DNA of 64,000 nt from Bacillus sp. es.034 (GTDB lineage: Bacteria > Bacillota > Bacilli > Bacillales > Bacillaceae_B): assembly GCF_002563655.1 (NCBI RefSeq), contig NZ_PDIY01000001.1, positions 4,270,501 through 4,334,500 on the forward strand. The letters are read 5' to 3'. Below, one piece after another: positions 41,359 to 49,901 of the stretch. The notes beneath the pieces are model-generated. The model saw only the letters and a program-made list of their open reading frames with translations, had not been told where the DNA came from and searched no databases. A program made the translations under genes and the position numbers. Positions within the stretch are counted from its first letter, which is position 1, and every line of letters starts with the position of its first letter.

Positions 41359-43419
41359 TTAGCATCCCGTGATAAATGACTGAGGACTTCCGGCTGCTGT
41401 AAATGGAACGATGGTCTGGAAAGTGGTCGTTGTGTTATCAGTCGCAAAGATTTCATAGGTGATCTGGCCGGTGATATTGTTGAGGGTCGCCCTTATCCGA
41501 GCGTCAAATGTACGGGAGGGACCGTTGTTGATTCGCCCGTTGATCATTCCTTCTACAATGGCGACCGTGAAGTTATTTTCGCAGGCAATCATTGTTCTTC
41601 GACCTTGTGTGAACTGGAAGTTATCTCCGTTACCTGCATTGAAGACAAAGTTAAAGTTATCCACTGCAGGATTACAAGGTCCATTCCTAGAAGCACCACA
41701 TTCGTTGATGGTCACGTTCAACGTTCCGGTATAGTCCAATATATGACCAAATCTGGTCACTCTGATTTGGGCTCCAGGCTGTGCTCCCCCTTGAGTGTCG
41801 AGCTTGAATTTACACGTACAGGCAGGTGGAGCTGGGCAGTTGATGCGGACTGTGAACGGTCCTGCACTGATCGGAATTCCGCCAACGGTTGCTCTGGCTG
41901 TCACGGTAACAGTCTCCATCGTTCCTGCAACACCCATGATCGTCGCCGTATAATGTCCATCAGCACCGGTAATAGCCGGGTCTGGATCGATGAATACATT
42001 GGTATGGGATTGGACGATATCGAAGAAGACCGCCACTTTCGGGATCGGTGTCATCGTGTCACAGACTACTCTTCCCCTGATGGTACCATCACATTGAATG
42101 GTTGGAGGCACAATCAGATTCATGGCTGGATTCGGACAGTTGACACATCCTGCACGTACAAAGTTGGTGTTGGATACAGGGATGCCGTTTACCGTTGCAC
42201 TTGCCGTATAAGGAACTCCTTCGGTTATCGAGGTCGGGAATGGGACGGTTGCCACACTGGTGTATTCACCATTGGTATTCGTTGTCACGACCATTGGCTG
42301 GAAGGTAAGGAGCGGACTGCTTAAAGTCACCTGCACGCCTGGTACCGGAGCACCATCACAAAGGACTCGGCCGGTTATCGGGGCTCTACAACTGATCGGT
42401 CCGGGGTTATCTAATTGAATGACGGGGTTTTGACACGGTGGACAGCTGACTTCGACGGAATTGGTTTCAGACACTGAAATTCCGTTTACTTCTGCTCTTG
42501 CTGTATAAGTGGATACCCGTTCGGAGGTACCCTGCGGAACACTGAATCTGCCTGAAAATTCACCATTAATATTCGTCGTGACTGTCTGTGAAGCAAAAAC
42601 AAGGAGAGGGCTGCTTAATCTCACTTGCACTCCCGGTACCAGCCTGCCATCGCACAGAACGCGTCCGGTCACGACACCTTCACAAACGACGGGATTTAGG
42701 TCATTGAGGGTAATGACAGGATTCCGACACGCCTGACAATCTACCGTTACCGACTGTGTCTCGGAAGTAACCGGATGCCCGCCGACAATGGCGGTGGCCG
42801 TCACTCCGATCGTTTCATCAATTCCGAGGAACGGCACTAATGTGGCGGTATACGTTCCGTCTGGCTTCGTAATCGCGGGGTTCGGCGAAATCGTCACTTT
42901 ATTGGAGTGATTTTCGATCTTAAACGAGACGGCTGCATCCCGTACAGGTACTCCGTCACAAATCAGTCTTCCAGATATCCCGGTCCCTTGACACCCTAAC
43001 GGACCCTCGATCGGATTCAGGGTGAGGACTGGATTATCACACAGTATACAACCCGCCCTTACAATGATTGAATCACTGATGGTCTGATCTGATACGGTAG
43101 CGGTTGCCGTAATCTGTACATCAGCAGTGATGGGTGTTCCACGAGGGACAGTCACCGTAGTCGTAAATTCACCCCGATTGTTTGTGACCGGAGTTGGGTT
43201 GGTGAACTGCAATTCTGGAAAGGTGGAAGTCAGAATAACTTGTACACCTTCTACTGGGGAATGATCACATAATACCCTTCCCCTAACGGTTGCCTCGCAG
43301 CTGATGACACCCACTTCCTCCAGCTGGATGACAGAATTATTGCAGTTATGAGGTGGGAATAAATCCGGACATCCTTCTGGTGGACACGAAAGTGTGTCTT
43401 TTTTGCTTTTCTTTTTCAC
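41359..43419 (-). CDS. Large Cys-bracketed Ig-like repeat protein, probable surface or spore protein
   Basis: A 686-residue protein. After a basic, Cys-containing start (KKKSKKDTLSCPPEGCPD) come five ~100-residue beta-rich units (about 26-125, 126-229, 230-329, 330-428, 429-530). Each opens with CxNPVIxL, has an inner Cys, a GRVLCDGxPVPGV turn, NxNGEYT or PDGTYT, and ends TATAxVNGxPVS...C. A ~155-residue Cys-containing C-terminal domain follows (CTCKFKLDTQGG). No signal peptide or sorting motif is visible, so deposition from the mother cell onto the spore, or a non-classical route, would be needed. Function unknown. Confidence 0.65.
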   Translation of the reverse strand: MKKKSKKDTLSCPPEGCPDLFPPHNCNNSVIQLEEVGVISCEATVRGRVLCDHSPVEGVQVILTSTFPELQFTNPTPVTNNRGEFTTTVTVPRGTPITADVQITATATVSDQTISDSIIVRAGCILCDNPVLTLNPIEGPLGCQGTGISGRLICDGVPVRDAAVSFKIENHSNKVTISPNPAITKPDGTYTATLVPFLGIDETIGVTATAIVGGHPVTSETQSVTVDCQACRNPVITLNDLNPVVCEGVVTGRVLCDGRLVPGVQVRLSSPLLVFASQTVTTNINGEFSGRFSVPQGTSERVSTYTARAEVNGISVSETNSVEVSCPPCQNPVIQLDNPGPISCRAPITGRVLCDGAPVPGVQVTLSSPLLTFQPMVVTTNTNGEYTSVATVPFPTSITEGVPYTASATVNGIPVSNTNFVRAGCVNCPNPAMNLIVPPTIQCDGTIRGRVVCDTMTPIPKVAVFFDIVQSHTNVFIDPDPAITGADGHYTATIMGVAGTMETVTVTARATVGGIPISAGPFTVRINCPAPPACTCKFKLDTQGGAQPGAQIRVTRFGHILDYTGTLNVTINECGASRNGPCNPAVDNFNFVFNAGNGDNFQFTQGRRTMIACENNFTVAIVEGMINGRINNGPSRTFDARIRATLNNITGQITYEIFATDNTTTTFQTIVPFTAAGSPQSFITGC

Positions 43420-43577
43420 ATTCAGACCTTCCTTCCTATAAGCTATCAGAATAGTTTATGCGCACTCAAATGGTTCGTTCGCATATTATAGGAAGTTTGA
43501 GGGAAATTGAGGTTTTCACCTAAACCGTTGGAGAGTATGTTGGAATTGAAACGATGGCGGAATATCATGACGATAAG

Positions 43578-43811
43578 TCATAGTCCCCTGACTAAAATGA
43601 TTACGATAGAGCCAAAAGAACCCATAGCACAGATGCACAAAACAGAGAAAGCAAAAGATGACCTATTTTTGTAAGCAGCATGAGCCATTACGGTTGTAAA
43701 AAATAAAAATACCGCCTGAAGAATCAGAGATTGCTGGAAAGGTCCAATGTAAATCAGCAACCCTATCAAAAGGAGGGATATCCCTGCTATTAAACTCACT
43801 TGCCATTTCAT
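43578..43811 (-). CDS. Small membrane protein
   Basis: A 77-residue protein with three hydrophobic segments (SLIAGISLLLIGLLIYIG, LILQAVFLFFTTVMAH, FSVLCICAMGSFGSIVIILV). It follows the 220-residue membrane protein by 16 bases and is probably cotranscribed. Function unknown. Confidence 0.6.
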   Translation of the reverse strand: MKWQVSLIAGISLLLIGLLIYIGPFQQSLILQAVFLFFTTVMAHAAYKNRSSFAFSVLCICAMGSFGSIVIILVRGL

Positions 43812-43827
43812 CTAACCACCCTACCCC

Positions 43828-44490
43828 TTATAAAATCCGTTCCCTTTCCCCCTCAGTAATCTTGAAGTGAACGTTCATGGAACTTCCCCCATCCACATGC
43901 TTGGGGACATCTGATAATTCGAGTAACTCTTTGAACTCAACCGTTTTTTCACGATCGGCTTCTACCGTGATTTTATAAGGACCACCCTCATTCATCAGGG
44001 AAGTCAAACGGTGATCAATATCCGGAATATAGGAATCCATAAATTCGATCTCAAATGTCACTGGATCACCGCTATGGTTGGTGATCAGCAGCTGACATTC
44101 CCCATTTAATTCATCATCACTGATCCGCTCAAAATCACACGTCCCCATCCCATCGTACGAAATAGCTGCGATTCCTTCGGCAAACGTTTCCTGGTAAACG
44201 GAAACGAGTCCAAGAGGCAATAAGGTATAGGCGAATAAAACGATGATCACCGTTCGAACATGGTATTTCGACATTCCCTTTACGAGTAAGATCATCGCAA
44301 AGATAAATAAGAACGAACCAATGATGGCGAGTAGGTTGTATCCATCCTGGTCGCTGATAGGAAAGGACATGAAGGTGACACGCTCGAACATGACCCGATT
44401 ATTGGGATAAGGGAAATAGAGCGACATACAGATTATGAGGATCACGCCAGAAGCAATGAGGTATTTTTTATTTTTTATCATGGCTTTCAA
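43828..44490 (-). CDS. Membrane protein with C-terminal extracytoplasmic domain
   Basis: A 220-residue protein with membrane helices at about 10-26, 53-70 and 80-98, then a ~120-residue outer beta-type domain containing two Cys (TCDFERIS, NGECQLLI). Signal peptide absent; topology is inferred. Promoter copy 7 lies 34 bases upstream. No recognised family. Confidence 0.6.
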   Translation of the reverse strand: MKAMIKNKKYLIASGVILIICMSLYFPYPNNRVMFERVTFMSFPISDQDGYNLLAIIGSFLFIFAMILLVKGMSKYHVRTVIIVLFAYTLLPLGLVSVYQETFAEGIAAISYDGMGTCDFERISDDELNGECQLLITNHSGDPVTFEIEFMDSYIPDIDHRLTSLMNEGGPYKITVEADREKTVEFKELLELSDVPKHVDGGSSMNVHFKITEGERERIL

Positions 44491-44523
44491 CTTCCTTTTG
44501 TAAAAAATCCGTTTATAATACTA

Positions 44524-44555
44524 CCAATTATTTCAAACAAATGTGTATTATACAA
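44524..44555 (-). promoter_or_regulatory. TTTGAAATAATTGG promoter, copy 7
   Basis: Minus strand TTGTAT (44555-44550), 12 bases, TTTGAAATAATTGG (44537-44524), 34 bases before the 220-residue membrane protein start. Confidence 0.7.
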
Positions 44556-44593
44556 TCCTTTCATTCATTCGTGCGATACTCACTCCCTTTCAA

Positions 44594-44673
44594 GCGGAAA
44601 TGGAATTAATCATGCGGGTTTCAAATTTATCGTGCGGGAATGGGAATAATCATTCGGGATGATCAACATTCAT
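44594..44673. repeat. Four degenerate 20-bp tandem repeats
   Basis: Units start at 44594, 44614, 44634 and 44654. The clearest are GCGGAAATGGAATTAATCAT and GCGGGAATGGGAATAATCAT; the other two keep the GCGGG/TCGGG start and the ATCGT/TTCAT end. Confidence 0.6.
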
Positions 44674-44882
44674 GCCAGCTTATCGAATTACCTTCATTTC
44701 ACCAATCCTCTATACATTTTTTATAAAAATATTAATATCTCGACCGGGATTTGATAGCTATCCAGACCTTTACCGGCGATTTCCTCATCCCATACCCCTA
44801 TAAAAAGAAAATATATCCAGCAGTTTTATAGTATGATAGTCATAGATTAATGGTATTCACTAACAAAAGGAGTTGGACTAAG

Positions 44883-45071
44883 ATGAGTGACGGAACAAAA
44901 GTCATTAAAGACGGCGGGGGCCAAGGTGGCGTCACCTGGAAAGAAGTCTCCCGAAGTACGTCAGGAAGTTATACGATCGTCTTATATAAAAGCGCAAACG
45001 GCGGAAGTCAGTGGAAAAGGGTTACATATGACAATAGCGGAAAAATCGTGAAGGTGGTTTACGGGAGTTAA
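44883..45071 (+). CDS. 62-aa protein of unknown function
   Basis: ATG at 44883 with AAAGGAG ten bases upstream. The product is Gly/Ser/Lys rich (SDGTKVIKDGGGQGGVTWKE, GSYTIVLYKSANGGSQWKRV) and looks like a small beta-sheet domain. No signal peptide. A strong terminator follows. Not recognised. Confidence 0.55.
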   Translation: MSDGTKVIKDGGGQGGVTWKEVSRSTSGSYTIVLYKSANGGSQWKRVTYDNSGKIVKVVYGS

Positions 45072-45076
45072 CAGGA

Positions 45077-45112
45077 AAAGGATGATGGTGCAGGAAACCA
45101 TCATCCTTTTTC
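45077..45112 (+). terminator. Terminator of the 62-aa gene
   Basis: GGATGATGG (45080-45088) and CCATCATCC (45098-45106), followed by TTTTTCC. Confidence 0.85.
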
Positions 45113-45113
45113 C

Positions 45114-45752
45114 TTAACGGAAGGACTCCGCCATCTGGATCATGTCGTCTTTAGTGAGGGTGATGTCGGACCGTGCCGGCATATATTTCAGTTCATACAT
45201 AGCCTCACCCTCTATCCAGGTCAGCCTGTTTGACTTTAACGGGCCCTCTGTTTCAGAATAGCTTCCTTTAGAGGTACCGACCTTCACCGGTTCTTCAGAT
45301 AAAGTCAGATCTAACCCAGGCTCAAGAAGTTGAAATGACATCGTGATCGTCTGCTTTTCCGGACCCATGAGAGTGACGATTTGTGCGTTTCCGTAGGGGC
45401 CTTCCTTCTCTTCCGTGCTGACATTTGTCACTTTGAAAGGAACTTTGGTGATGAATTTGAACTCTTTTCCCAGGAATTCCGGACGATCGCTTGCTTCATA
45501 TAACGGCGCGCTCGCGTTATTCCCGATGATGCCCAGCTGTGTTCCGCCGAAGTACACAAAGATCGAAAGGCATGCGGCGAAAAATAGGAATGACAGGACA
45601 GGGGCAAAAACGGGTTTTTTCGAGATGGAAAACGACTTGGATGGCTTAGAATGGATTTCATTCAAGATATTCTCTCTCATCTTATTGGTGAAACCCCTGC
45701 CTTTAAAGGTCTCTTCTTTCATTAACCCGCGCAATGATTTCAGTTCATCCAT
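45114..45752 (-). CDS. Putative membrane anti-sigma factor
   Basis: Starting at ATG 45752 (GAGGTG upstream) the product has 212 residues: a ~50-residue cytoplasmic part (LKSLRGLMKEETFKGRGFTN), one membrane helix (PVFAPVLSFLFFAACLSIFV) and a ~140-residue outer domain. It overlaps the ECF sigma gene by eight bases. No zinc-binding HxxxCxxC is present, so it is a non-ZAS anti-sigma by position and topology. Confidence 0.65.
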   Translation of the reverse strand: MDELKSLRGLMKEETFKGRGFTNKMRENILNEIHSKPSKSFSISKKPVFAPVLSFLFFAACLSIFVYFGGTQLGIIGNNASAPLYEASDRPEFLGKEFKFITKVPFKVTNVSTEEKEGPYGNAQIVTLMGPEKQTITMSFQLLEPGLDLTLSEEPVKVGTSKGSYSETEGPLKSNRLTWIEGEAMYELKYMPARSDITLTKDDMIQMAESFR

Positions 45753-46284
45753 TCTTATACACCTCACTTCGTTTGATCGTGGAACCGAGCAATGCTTTTC
45801 CCCTTGTCAGCCGTGTCTTCACCGTATTCGAGTTGATGCCGAGACTCTCACCGATCTCGGCTATCTTCATTTCCTCAAAATAATAGAGGAAAATGACTTC
45901 CCGATATTTGAGTGGCAGGGCCAGGACGCTTTGGATCAACTCTGAATTCTGCTCATTTTTGATCACGGTCTGTTCCGGTGCCCCCATCTTCCCTTTCACC
46001 AAATCGTTAATCTTGTTGGAGATACTGACCATCCTCGTATCCCAACGTCTTAAATAATCCTTACAATGGTTGATTGCGACAGAAATGATCCATGTCTTCA
46101 GGGAGGAATCTTCCCTGAAAGTATCCATCTTTTGATAAAACTTGATGAAGACCTCTTGTGTCAGATCCTCGGCCAGGCCATGTTCTTTTACGTAGGAATA
46201 AACAACATAATAAACATCATTCCCGTAATCAGTCATGGCTTCCTCAAGAAGTCGGTCTTTCTCGTATTTCGTCAGCACTTCCAT
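45745..46284 (-). CDS. ECF-type RNA polymerase sigma factor
   Basis: A ~179-residue ECF factor from ATG 46284 (AGGTGA upstream; longer starts lack an RBS). Region 2: YYVVYSYVKEHGLAEDLTQE, VFIKFYQKMDTFREDSSLKT, WIISVAINHCKDYLRR. Region 4: LPLKYREVIFLYYFEEMKIA, SLGINSNTVKTRLTRGKALL. It is followed by an overlapping membrane anti-sigma gene. The regulon is unknown. Confidence 0.88.
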   Translation of the reverse strand: MEVLTKYEKDRLLEEAMTDYGNDVYYVVYSYVKEHGLAEDLTQEVFIKFYQKMDTFREDSSLKTWIISVAINHCKDYLRRWDTRMVSISNKINDLVKGKMGAPEQTVIKNEQNSELIQSVLALPLKYREVIFLYYFEEMKIAEIGESLGINSNTVKTRLTRGKALLGSTIKRSEVYKNG

Positions 46285-46373
46285 TTTAGAAAATTCACCT
46301 GCTTTGTATGTATCATTCATTAGACGCAGCTCAAATGATAAAAGTTTGTTATTTACATTTTTAACCAAAATAA

Positions 46374-46420
46374 AAACCTGTCGAGTCTCCTCGGTCAGGC
46401 TTTCACCGGGCAGTGCCCGC
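46374..46420 (-). terminator. Terminator of the YhhN gene
   Basis: On the minus strand CCTGACCGAG-GAGA-CTCGACAGG forms a bulged stem followed by TTTTTATTTT; a perfect CGGGCA/TGCCCG palindrome lies just before it. It separates YhhN from the ECF gene. Confidence 0.65.
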
Positions 46421-46462
46421 TTTCATTATTACAGAACATTCCATATCATACAATTGTTTCTT

Positions 46463-47095
46463 TTATTTGTTGAGGGATGAGAGACTACACACAATCAGGA
46501 GCTGCGCAGAGTAGTAGGTGGTCATGATGAAGACGGCTGAAAAAGGGATCTCTGATACGAACATATTCCATGACAGAATGGAATCGGATAGAACGAACAG
46601 GATACTTCCGGCAATGGCCCACTTGTTTCCGGTCAGGATTGCGGATAAAGCCATTAAGGAAATGACGAGCATGTAGGCAATGACCGGTATAATGAGACCG
46701 GCATCCCCATCTGTTCGGAGGGCTGAAATCAGTTGCTGTCCGATCATGAACGAATACAGTGCAATCGGGATGGCAGCTGCAAGTCTCCACTTGTTCATCC
46801 GGGATAACTTAATAAAGCCACACAAGTAGAATAGATGTCCGACCAGAAACGCCCCGAGGCCTGCTATAAACGAAAACGCAATGAACGCATCCCCAAGCAT
46901 GCAAAAGAAGAGGCCAATGAGGATGAATCGCAGTGCCGGTGCTGGGTTGGGAGATACCTGACGGAAGGCGAAGACGATGATGAGAACCATTGGAATGAGC
47001 TTAAAGATCACTTTCACGGGTAATGGCTCGGATGGGATGAATAAATAAAGTACTGACATGGCTCCAATCAGGAGGGGAAGTGACCATTTCATCAT
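46463..47095 (-). CDS. YhhN-family membrane protein (lysoplasmalogenase family)
   Basis: A 210-residue protein with about eight helices, matching YhhN/TMEM86: KVIFKLIPMVLIIVFAF, FILIGLFFCMLGDAFIAF, GHLFYLCGFIK, GSILFVLSDSILSWNMF. The conserved Asp residues of the fold (LGDAF, LSDS) are present. Animal homologues hydrolyse lysoplasmalogen vinyl ethers; the bacterial substrate is uncertain. Confidence 0.8.
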   Translation of the reverse strand: MMKWSLPLLIGAMSVLYLFIPSEPLPVKVIFKLIPMVLIIVFAFRQVSPNPAPALRFILIGLFFCMLGDAFIAFSFIAGLGAFLVGHLFYLCGFIKLSRMNKWRLAAAIPIALYSFMIGQQLISALRTDGDAGLIIPVIAYMLVISLMALSAILTGNKWAIAGSILFVLSDSILSWNMFVSEIPFSAVFIMTTYYSAQLLIVCSLSSLNK

Positions 47096-47247
47096 GTGAT
47101 AACACGTCCTTTACGTTCTGTTCCTTTTGCTATATATACTCCCTTTTTGAGGTGAATTCCTTTTTTTGATATCTCTATGACAGCATTTCCTTCTATCTTT
47201 CCCGAAGAATGTAAGAGGAACGCTTCCCAAATTAATTTGGGCAACAA

Positions 47248-47275
47248 AAAAAGCCTCGTCACGATCGACGGGCCC
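47248..47275 (-). terminator. Probable terminator after the 59-aa gene
   Basis: On the minus strand GCCCGTC and GACGAGGC pair imperfectly, followed by TTTTTTTG. Confidence 0.5.
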
Positions 47276-47276
47276 C

Positions 47277-47456
47277 TTATGTCATCCTTCTAAAATACTT
47301 CTCCATTTCCCGTTCAGAGATGATCAGTCTCCTTGAGAAATCCTGCGTTCGCACTACATATTCCTTGATGCCAATATATTCGGATTCAACGACCAAATAG
47401 AAACAGGAGCCTTTTTTGACTCCCCTGAAATCACGTTTTAATTGAAATTTCTTCAT
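47277..47456 (-). CDS. 59-aa basic protein
   Basis: ATG 47456 to TAA 47277. A compact basic protein (MKKFQLKRDFRGVKKGSCFY, LVVESEYIGIKEYVV, EREMEKYFRRM). It lies 19 bases after the DUF454 stop, same strand; GAGGAG upstream is the end of that gene, so coupling is possible. Not recognised. Confidence 0.5.
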   Translation of the reverse strand: MKKFQLKRDFRGVKKGSCFYLVVESEYIGIKEYVVRTQDFSRRLIISEREMEKYFRRMT

Positions 47457-47475
47457 TTTGACTAAAGCCCGTAGA

Positions 47476-47883
47476 TCACTGGCTCTCCTCCACTTGATAC
47501 GACTGGGGCTGAATCGTTTTGATCTTCTTTATAAAATAATAATGTTTATATAATGCGAGGCCGATGAGGATGATCCGGACAGCGAGAATGTCGACGTACA
47601 GGACGGAAAGCAGGATAAAGAAGTCTGCCGTCAGATTGATCCTGATCTTTTCTTTCAGGGTCATGCCCTTTTTTTCGAGAAAGGAGACCACGTATTTTTT
47701 GTAGATGTACGTGTTTTTAAACCATGCATCCACTCGCTTTGAGCTCTTGGAGAAAAAGTAAACCGCCAGCAGGTAAAACGGGCCACCAGGCAGAACGGGC
47801 AGGATTGTGCCGGCAACCCCGCACACCAAGGCTATGAACCCGAGCAGCATGAACAGGATGCTTTTCATCTTTTTCATTGTCAT
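47476..47883 (-). CDS. DUF454/YbaN-family membrane protein
   Basis: A 135-residue protein with an N-terminal helix pair (LFMLLGFIALVCGVAGTILP) and the DUF454 core VLPGGPFYLLAVYFFSKSSK, then two more helices. The RBS GGGGAGA fits ATG 47883. The family is unstudied biochemically. Confidence 0.8.
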   Translation of the reverse strand: MTMKKMKSILFMLLGFIALVCGVAGTILPVLPGGPFYLLAVYFFSKSSKRVDAWFKNTYIYKKYVVSFLEKKGMTLKEKIRINLTADFFILLSVLYVDILAVRIILIGLALYKHYYFIKKIKTIQPQSYQVEESQ

Positions 47884-47984
47884 GATTCATCTCCCCTACC
47901 CTTAACCGTTTTCCTTCATTGTACTATAAATATAGCAGAAAGTCGGGTTTGGCGGGTTAGGAGATTATTGTTAATCCGTTATAC

Positions 47985-49001
47985 TCAGCTATCAACACCC
48001 CGATCCACCAAAACAAAATCACTCTCCTCCAAAGTCCCTTCCACTTTCCCTGAAGCAGACGCTACCTCAACAGAACTTACCTTCACCTCTTCCTCCTCCA
48101 ACAATCCCTCAAGCCCCCTCGCAATCCCCGTCAGAGACAGGATCGTCAGGGCGAAAAAGAACATCGGAATCATAAAGATCCACCAGGCGTTGGTCAATTC
48201 GACAAAGCTCATGGACATAATGCTTGCCCATTCCTGGACGAAGGGTCGCGGCGGCGGGCACATGGGACCGTAGCACACATCGGTCCCACCGAAGTACAGC
48301 TCGAAGAATCCAAGGTGGGCAATGATGAGAAGCACCTGGATCATGATTTTTGGAAAAATGATAAAGAGCCGGGGCTTCAAGTGTGGAAGTACATGTTTCT
48401 TGAACAGGAAAGTCTTACTCCCCCCAAGGACCCGCGCACACGTCACGAACTCTTTGTCGAGAATCTGCCGGGTTTCGTTGGATAGGAGAATCGCCGTTGT
48501 CGGGGCCGTGATCACGGCCAGGGCAATGGACTGCCAAATGACCCGCTCGGTGAAACTTGTCTCAAATCCTTGCATGGGTTCCCATAGCAATGGGTAAAGC
48601 ATATTGTAGGCGATAATCGATTGCGGGATGAAGTAAAAGGACGTAAAGGTCGATTGCGCCCACTTTTTTGCCCGGGATTTCGTAAACCCTCCCAGTACTC
48701 CGATGACGAAGGAAAGAATGAAGCTGAGGAGGGAGATGCTGATCGCCGCCCCAATGGTATACTGAGCGCCCTCCAATACTTTGTAAAACAAGTGATCCCC
48801 TTCCCGGTCCGTCCCGAACGGAAAGTCGGCTGAAGGGGGAAACGGCGCGTCCCCGATGATATTGGCCTCATCATCATAAAGGATATATGTATTCGGTATT
48901 TTTTCATCCGTCAGATTAAAGATCATACTCCACCCGACGAGCACGATGATGAACAGTAAACAGATGCTAATGGTGACATGATGCCGATTCCACTTTCTCA
49001 T
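47985..49001 (-). CDS. ABC peptide-type permease, DppC/OppC-like
   Basis: A 338-residue permease. After an N-terminal helix comes a loop (FPFGTDREGDHLFYKVLEGA, the DppC-type GTDxxGRD signature modified), then a BPD_transp_1 domain with the EAA-like loop VTCARVLGGSKTFLFKKHVLPHL, and a long acidic C-terminal tail. Its start overlaps the partner permease by four bases. No ATPase or binding protein gene is nearby. Confidence 0.75.
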   Translation of the reverse strand: MRKWNRHHVTISICLLFIIVLVGWSMIFNLTDEKIPNTYILYDDEANIIGDAPFPPSADFPFGTDREGDHLFYKVLEGAQYTIGAAISISLLSFILSFVIGVLGGFTKSRAKKWAQSTFTSFYFIPQSIIAYNMLYPLLWEPMQGFETSFTERVIWQSIALAVITAPTTAILLSNETRQILDKEFVTCARVLGGSKTFLFKKHVLPHLKPRLFIIFPKIMIQVLLIIAHLGFFELYFGGTDVCYGPMCPPPRPFVQEWASIMSMSFVELTNAWWIFMIPMFFFALTILSLTGIARGLEGLLEEEEVKVSSVEVASASGKVEGTLEESDFVLVDRGVDS

Positions 49002-49864
49002 AGACTCATCTCCCTGCCAATTTTTCTCGTGATTACAAACTGCATGAATTTTAAAAGGAGATAGAGGGGAACGAATAGCATGATCGACGTAATCGCGAAA
49101 ATCGCAGGCGTGTTATAGGAAAATAAAAACGATGTGACCCCGAACACATTGAAGAGATATTCCAAGATTAATAGATTCGACAGCATCATCCAGATGATCT
49201 GTTTGCCGTGATAGGTGAGACTGACGAGCACATTCCGCATCATATGGATGAACATGATCCGGAATCGGCCAAGCCCCTTCCCCTTCGCAAGCTCCACATA
49301 AGGAAGTCCCTCTTCTTCTTTCAAAAAAGACACCATCGATCCCAGAAAAAAGAATGTGGGCAGGATCGAGAGCGTGACCGCAGGAAACAGGATGACCTGA
49401 TTAACTCCGAGTGATGCGATGTCGACCACGAGAATGCCGGTCTGTTTAAAAAACCAGATCACGAGCATCTGGAGGCTCCCGATGACAAAAATATCAGGCA
49501 GCGAGGCGACATAAAACGAGACGGCTTCCACCCCTCTCTGAATCCTTTTCCCGACTGAAAAATAGAGAATCATCAATAAGACTGAACATGTCAACGCCAA
49601 CCCAAGCGCAAGGAAAAAGATGCGTGCACTGCTCATGAAAGCCTTCAGGATGATGGGAAAGAGAGGACGCTCGATATGCGAGACGGGGTTTGTATAGACG
49701 AGATGGTGAGGCTCGACTAATTCCCTGCATACAGCCATTAATTCCTGTCCATATGTCACGAGGGAAAGTGCCTGAGTTTTGAACAGGCCGGATGTGGCAC
49801 TGACCAGAATGATTCCAAGGATAATGAGAACGGCTTCAAGGCCGGATTGTTTGAGTTGTTTCAT
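48998..49864 (-). CDS. ABC peptide-type permease, DppB/OppB-like
   Basis: A 288-residue permease with six helices. The EAA loop reads VELAKGKGLGRFRIMFIHMM and the N-terminal helix is a classic DppB anchor. It is shorter than typical DppB (~310-340). With its overlapping partner it forms a permease pair that lacks dedicated ATPases and solute receptor in this window. A strong promoter with an overlapping inverted repeat lies upstream. Confidence 0.72.
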   Translation of the reverse strand: MKQLKQSGLEAVLIILGIILVSATSGLFKTQALSLVTYGQELMAVCRELVEPHHLVYTNPVSHIERPLFPIILKAFMSSARIFFLALGLALTCSVLLMILYFSVGKRIQRGVEAVSFYVASLPDIFVIGSLQMLVIWFFKQTGILVVDIASLGVNQVILFPAVTLSILPTFFFLGSMVSFLKEEEGLPYVELAKGKGLGRFRIMFIHMMRNVLVSLTYHGKQIIWMMLSNLLILEYLFNVFGVTSFLFSYNTPAIFAITSIMLFVPLYLLLKFMQFVITRKIGREMSL

Positions 49865-49876
49865 CTTTTACCTCCA

Positions 49877-49900
49877 GTAATGACTACTGCTAATCATTAC
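49877..49900. promoter_or_regulatory. Inverted repeat at the start site of the permease operon
   Basis: GTAATGA (49877-49883) and TCATTAC (49894-49900), 10 bases apart, a perfect 7-bp dyad placed where transcription should begin. Likely a repressor operator; it does not match Fur, Zur or MntR consensus as I know them. Confidence 0.5.
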
Positions 49901-49901
49901 C

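Larger units (their letters stand above)
44491..44882. other. Gene-free stretch
   Basis: About 390 bases that hold promoter copy 7 and four degenerate 20-bp tandem repeats, listed separately. A TATAGTATGATAG stretch near 44828 may be the promoter of the 62-aa gene. No gene recognised. Confidence 0.5.

Noticed and set aside
41605..42324. 239-codon plus-strand open frame opposite the Ig-like repeat gene
   Set aside because: Follows the repeat periodicity of the real gene on the other strand; composition is rich in Arg, Cys and Ser with no recognisable domain.
46374..46440. Possible riboswitch upstream of the ECF sigma gene
   Set aside because: The structured stretch is adequately explained as the terminator of the preceding YhhN gene (bulged stem plus T-tract) and fits no riboswitch consensus I know.
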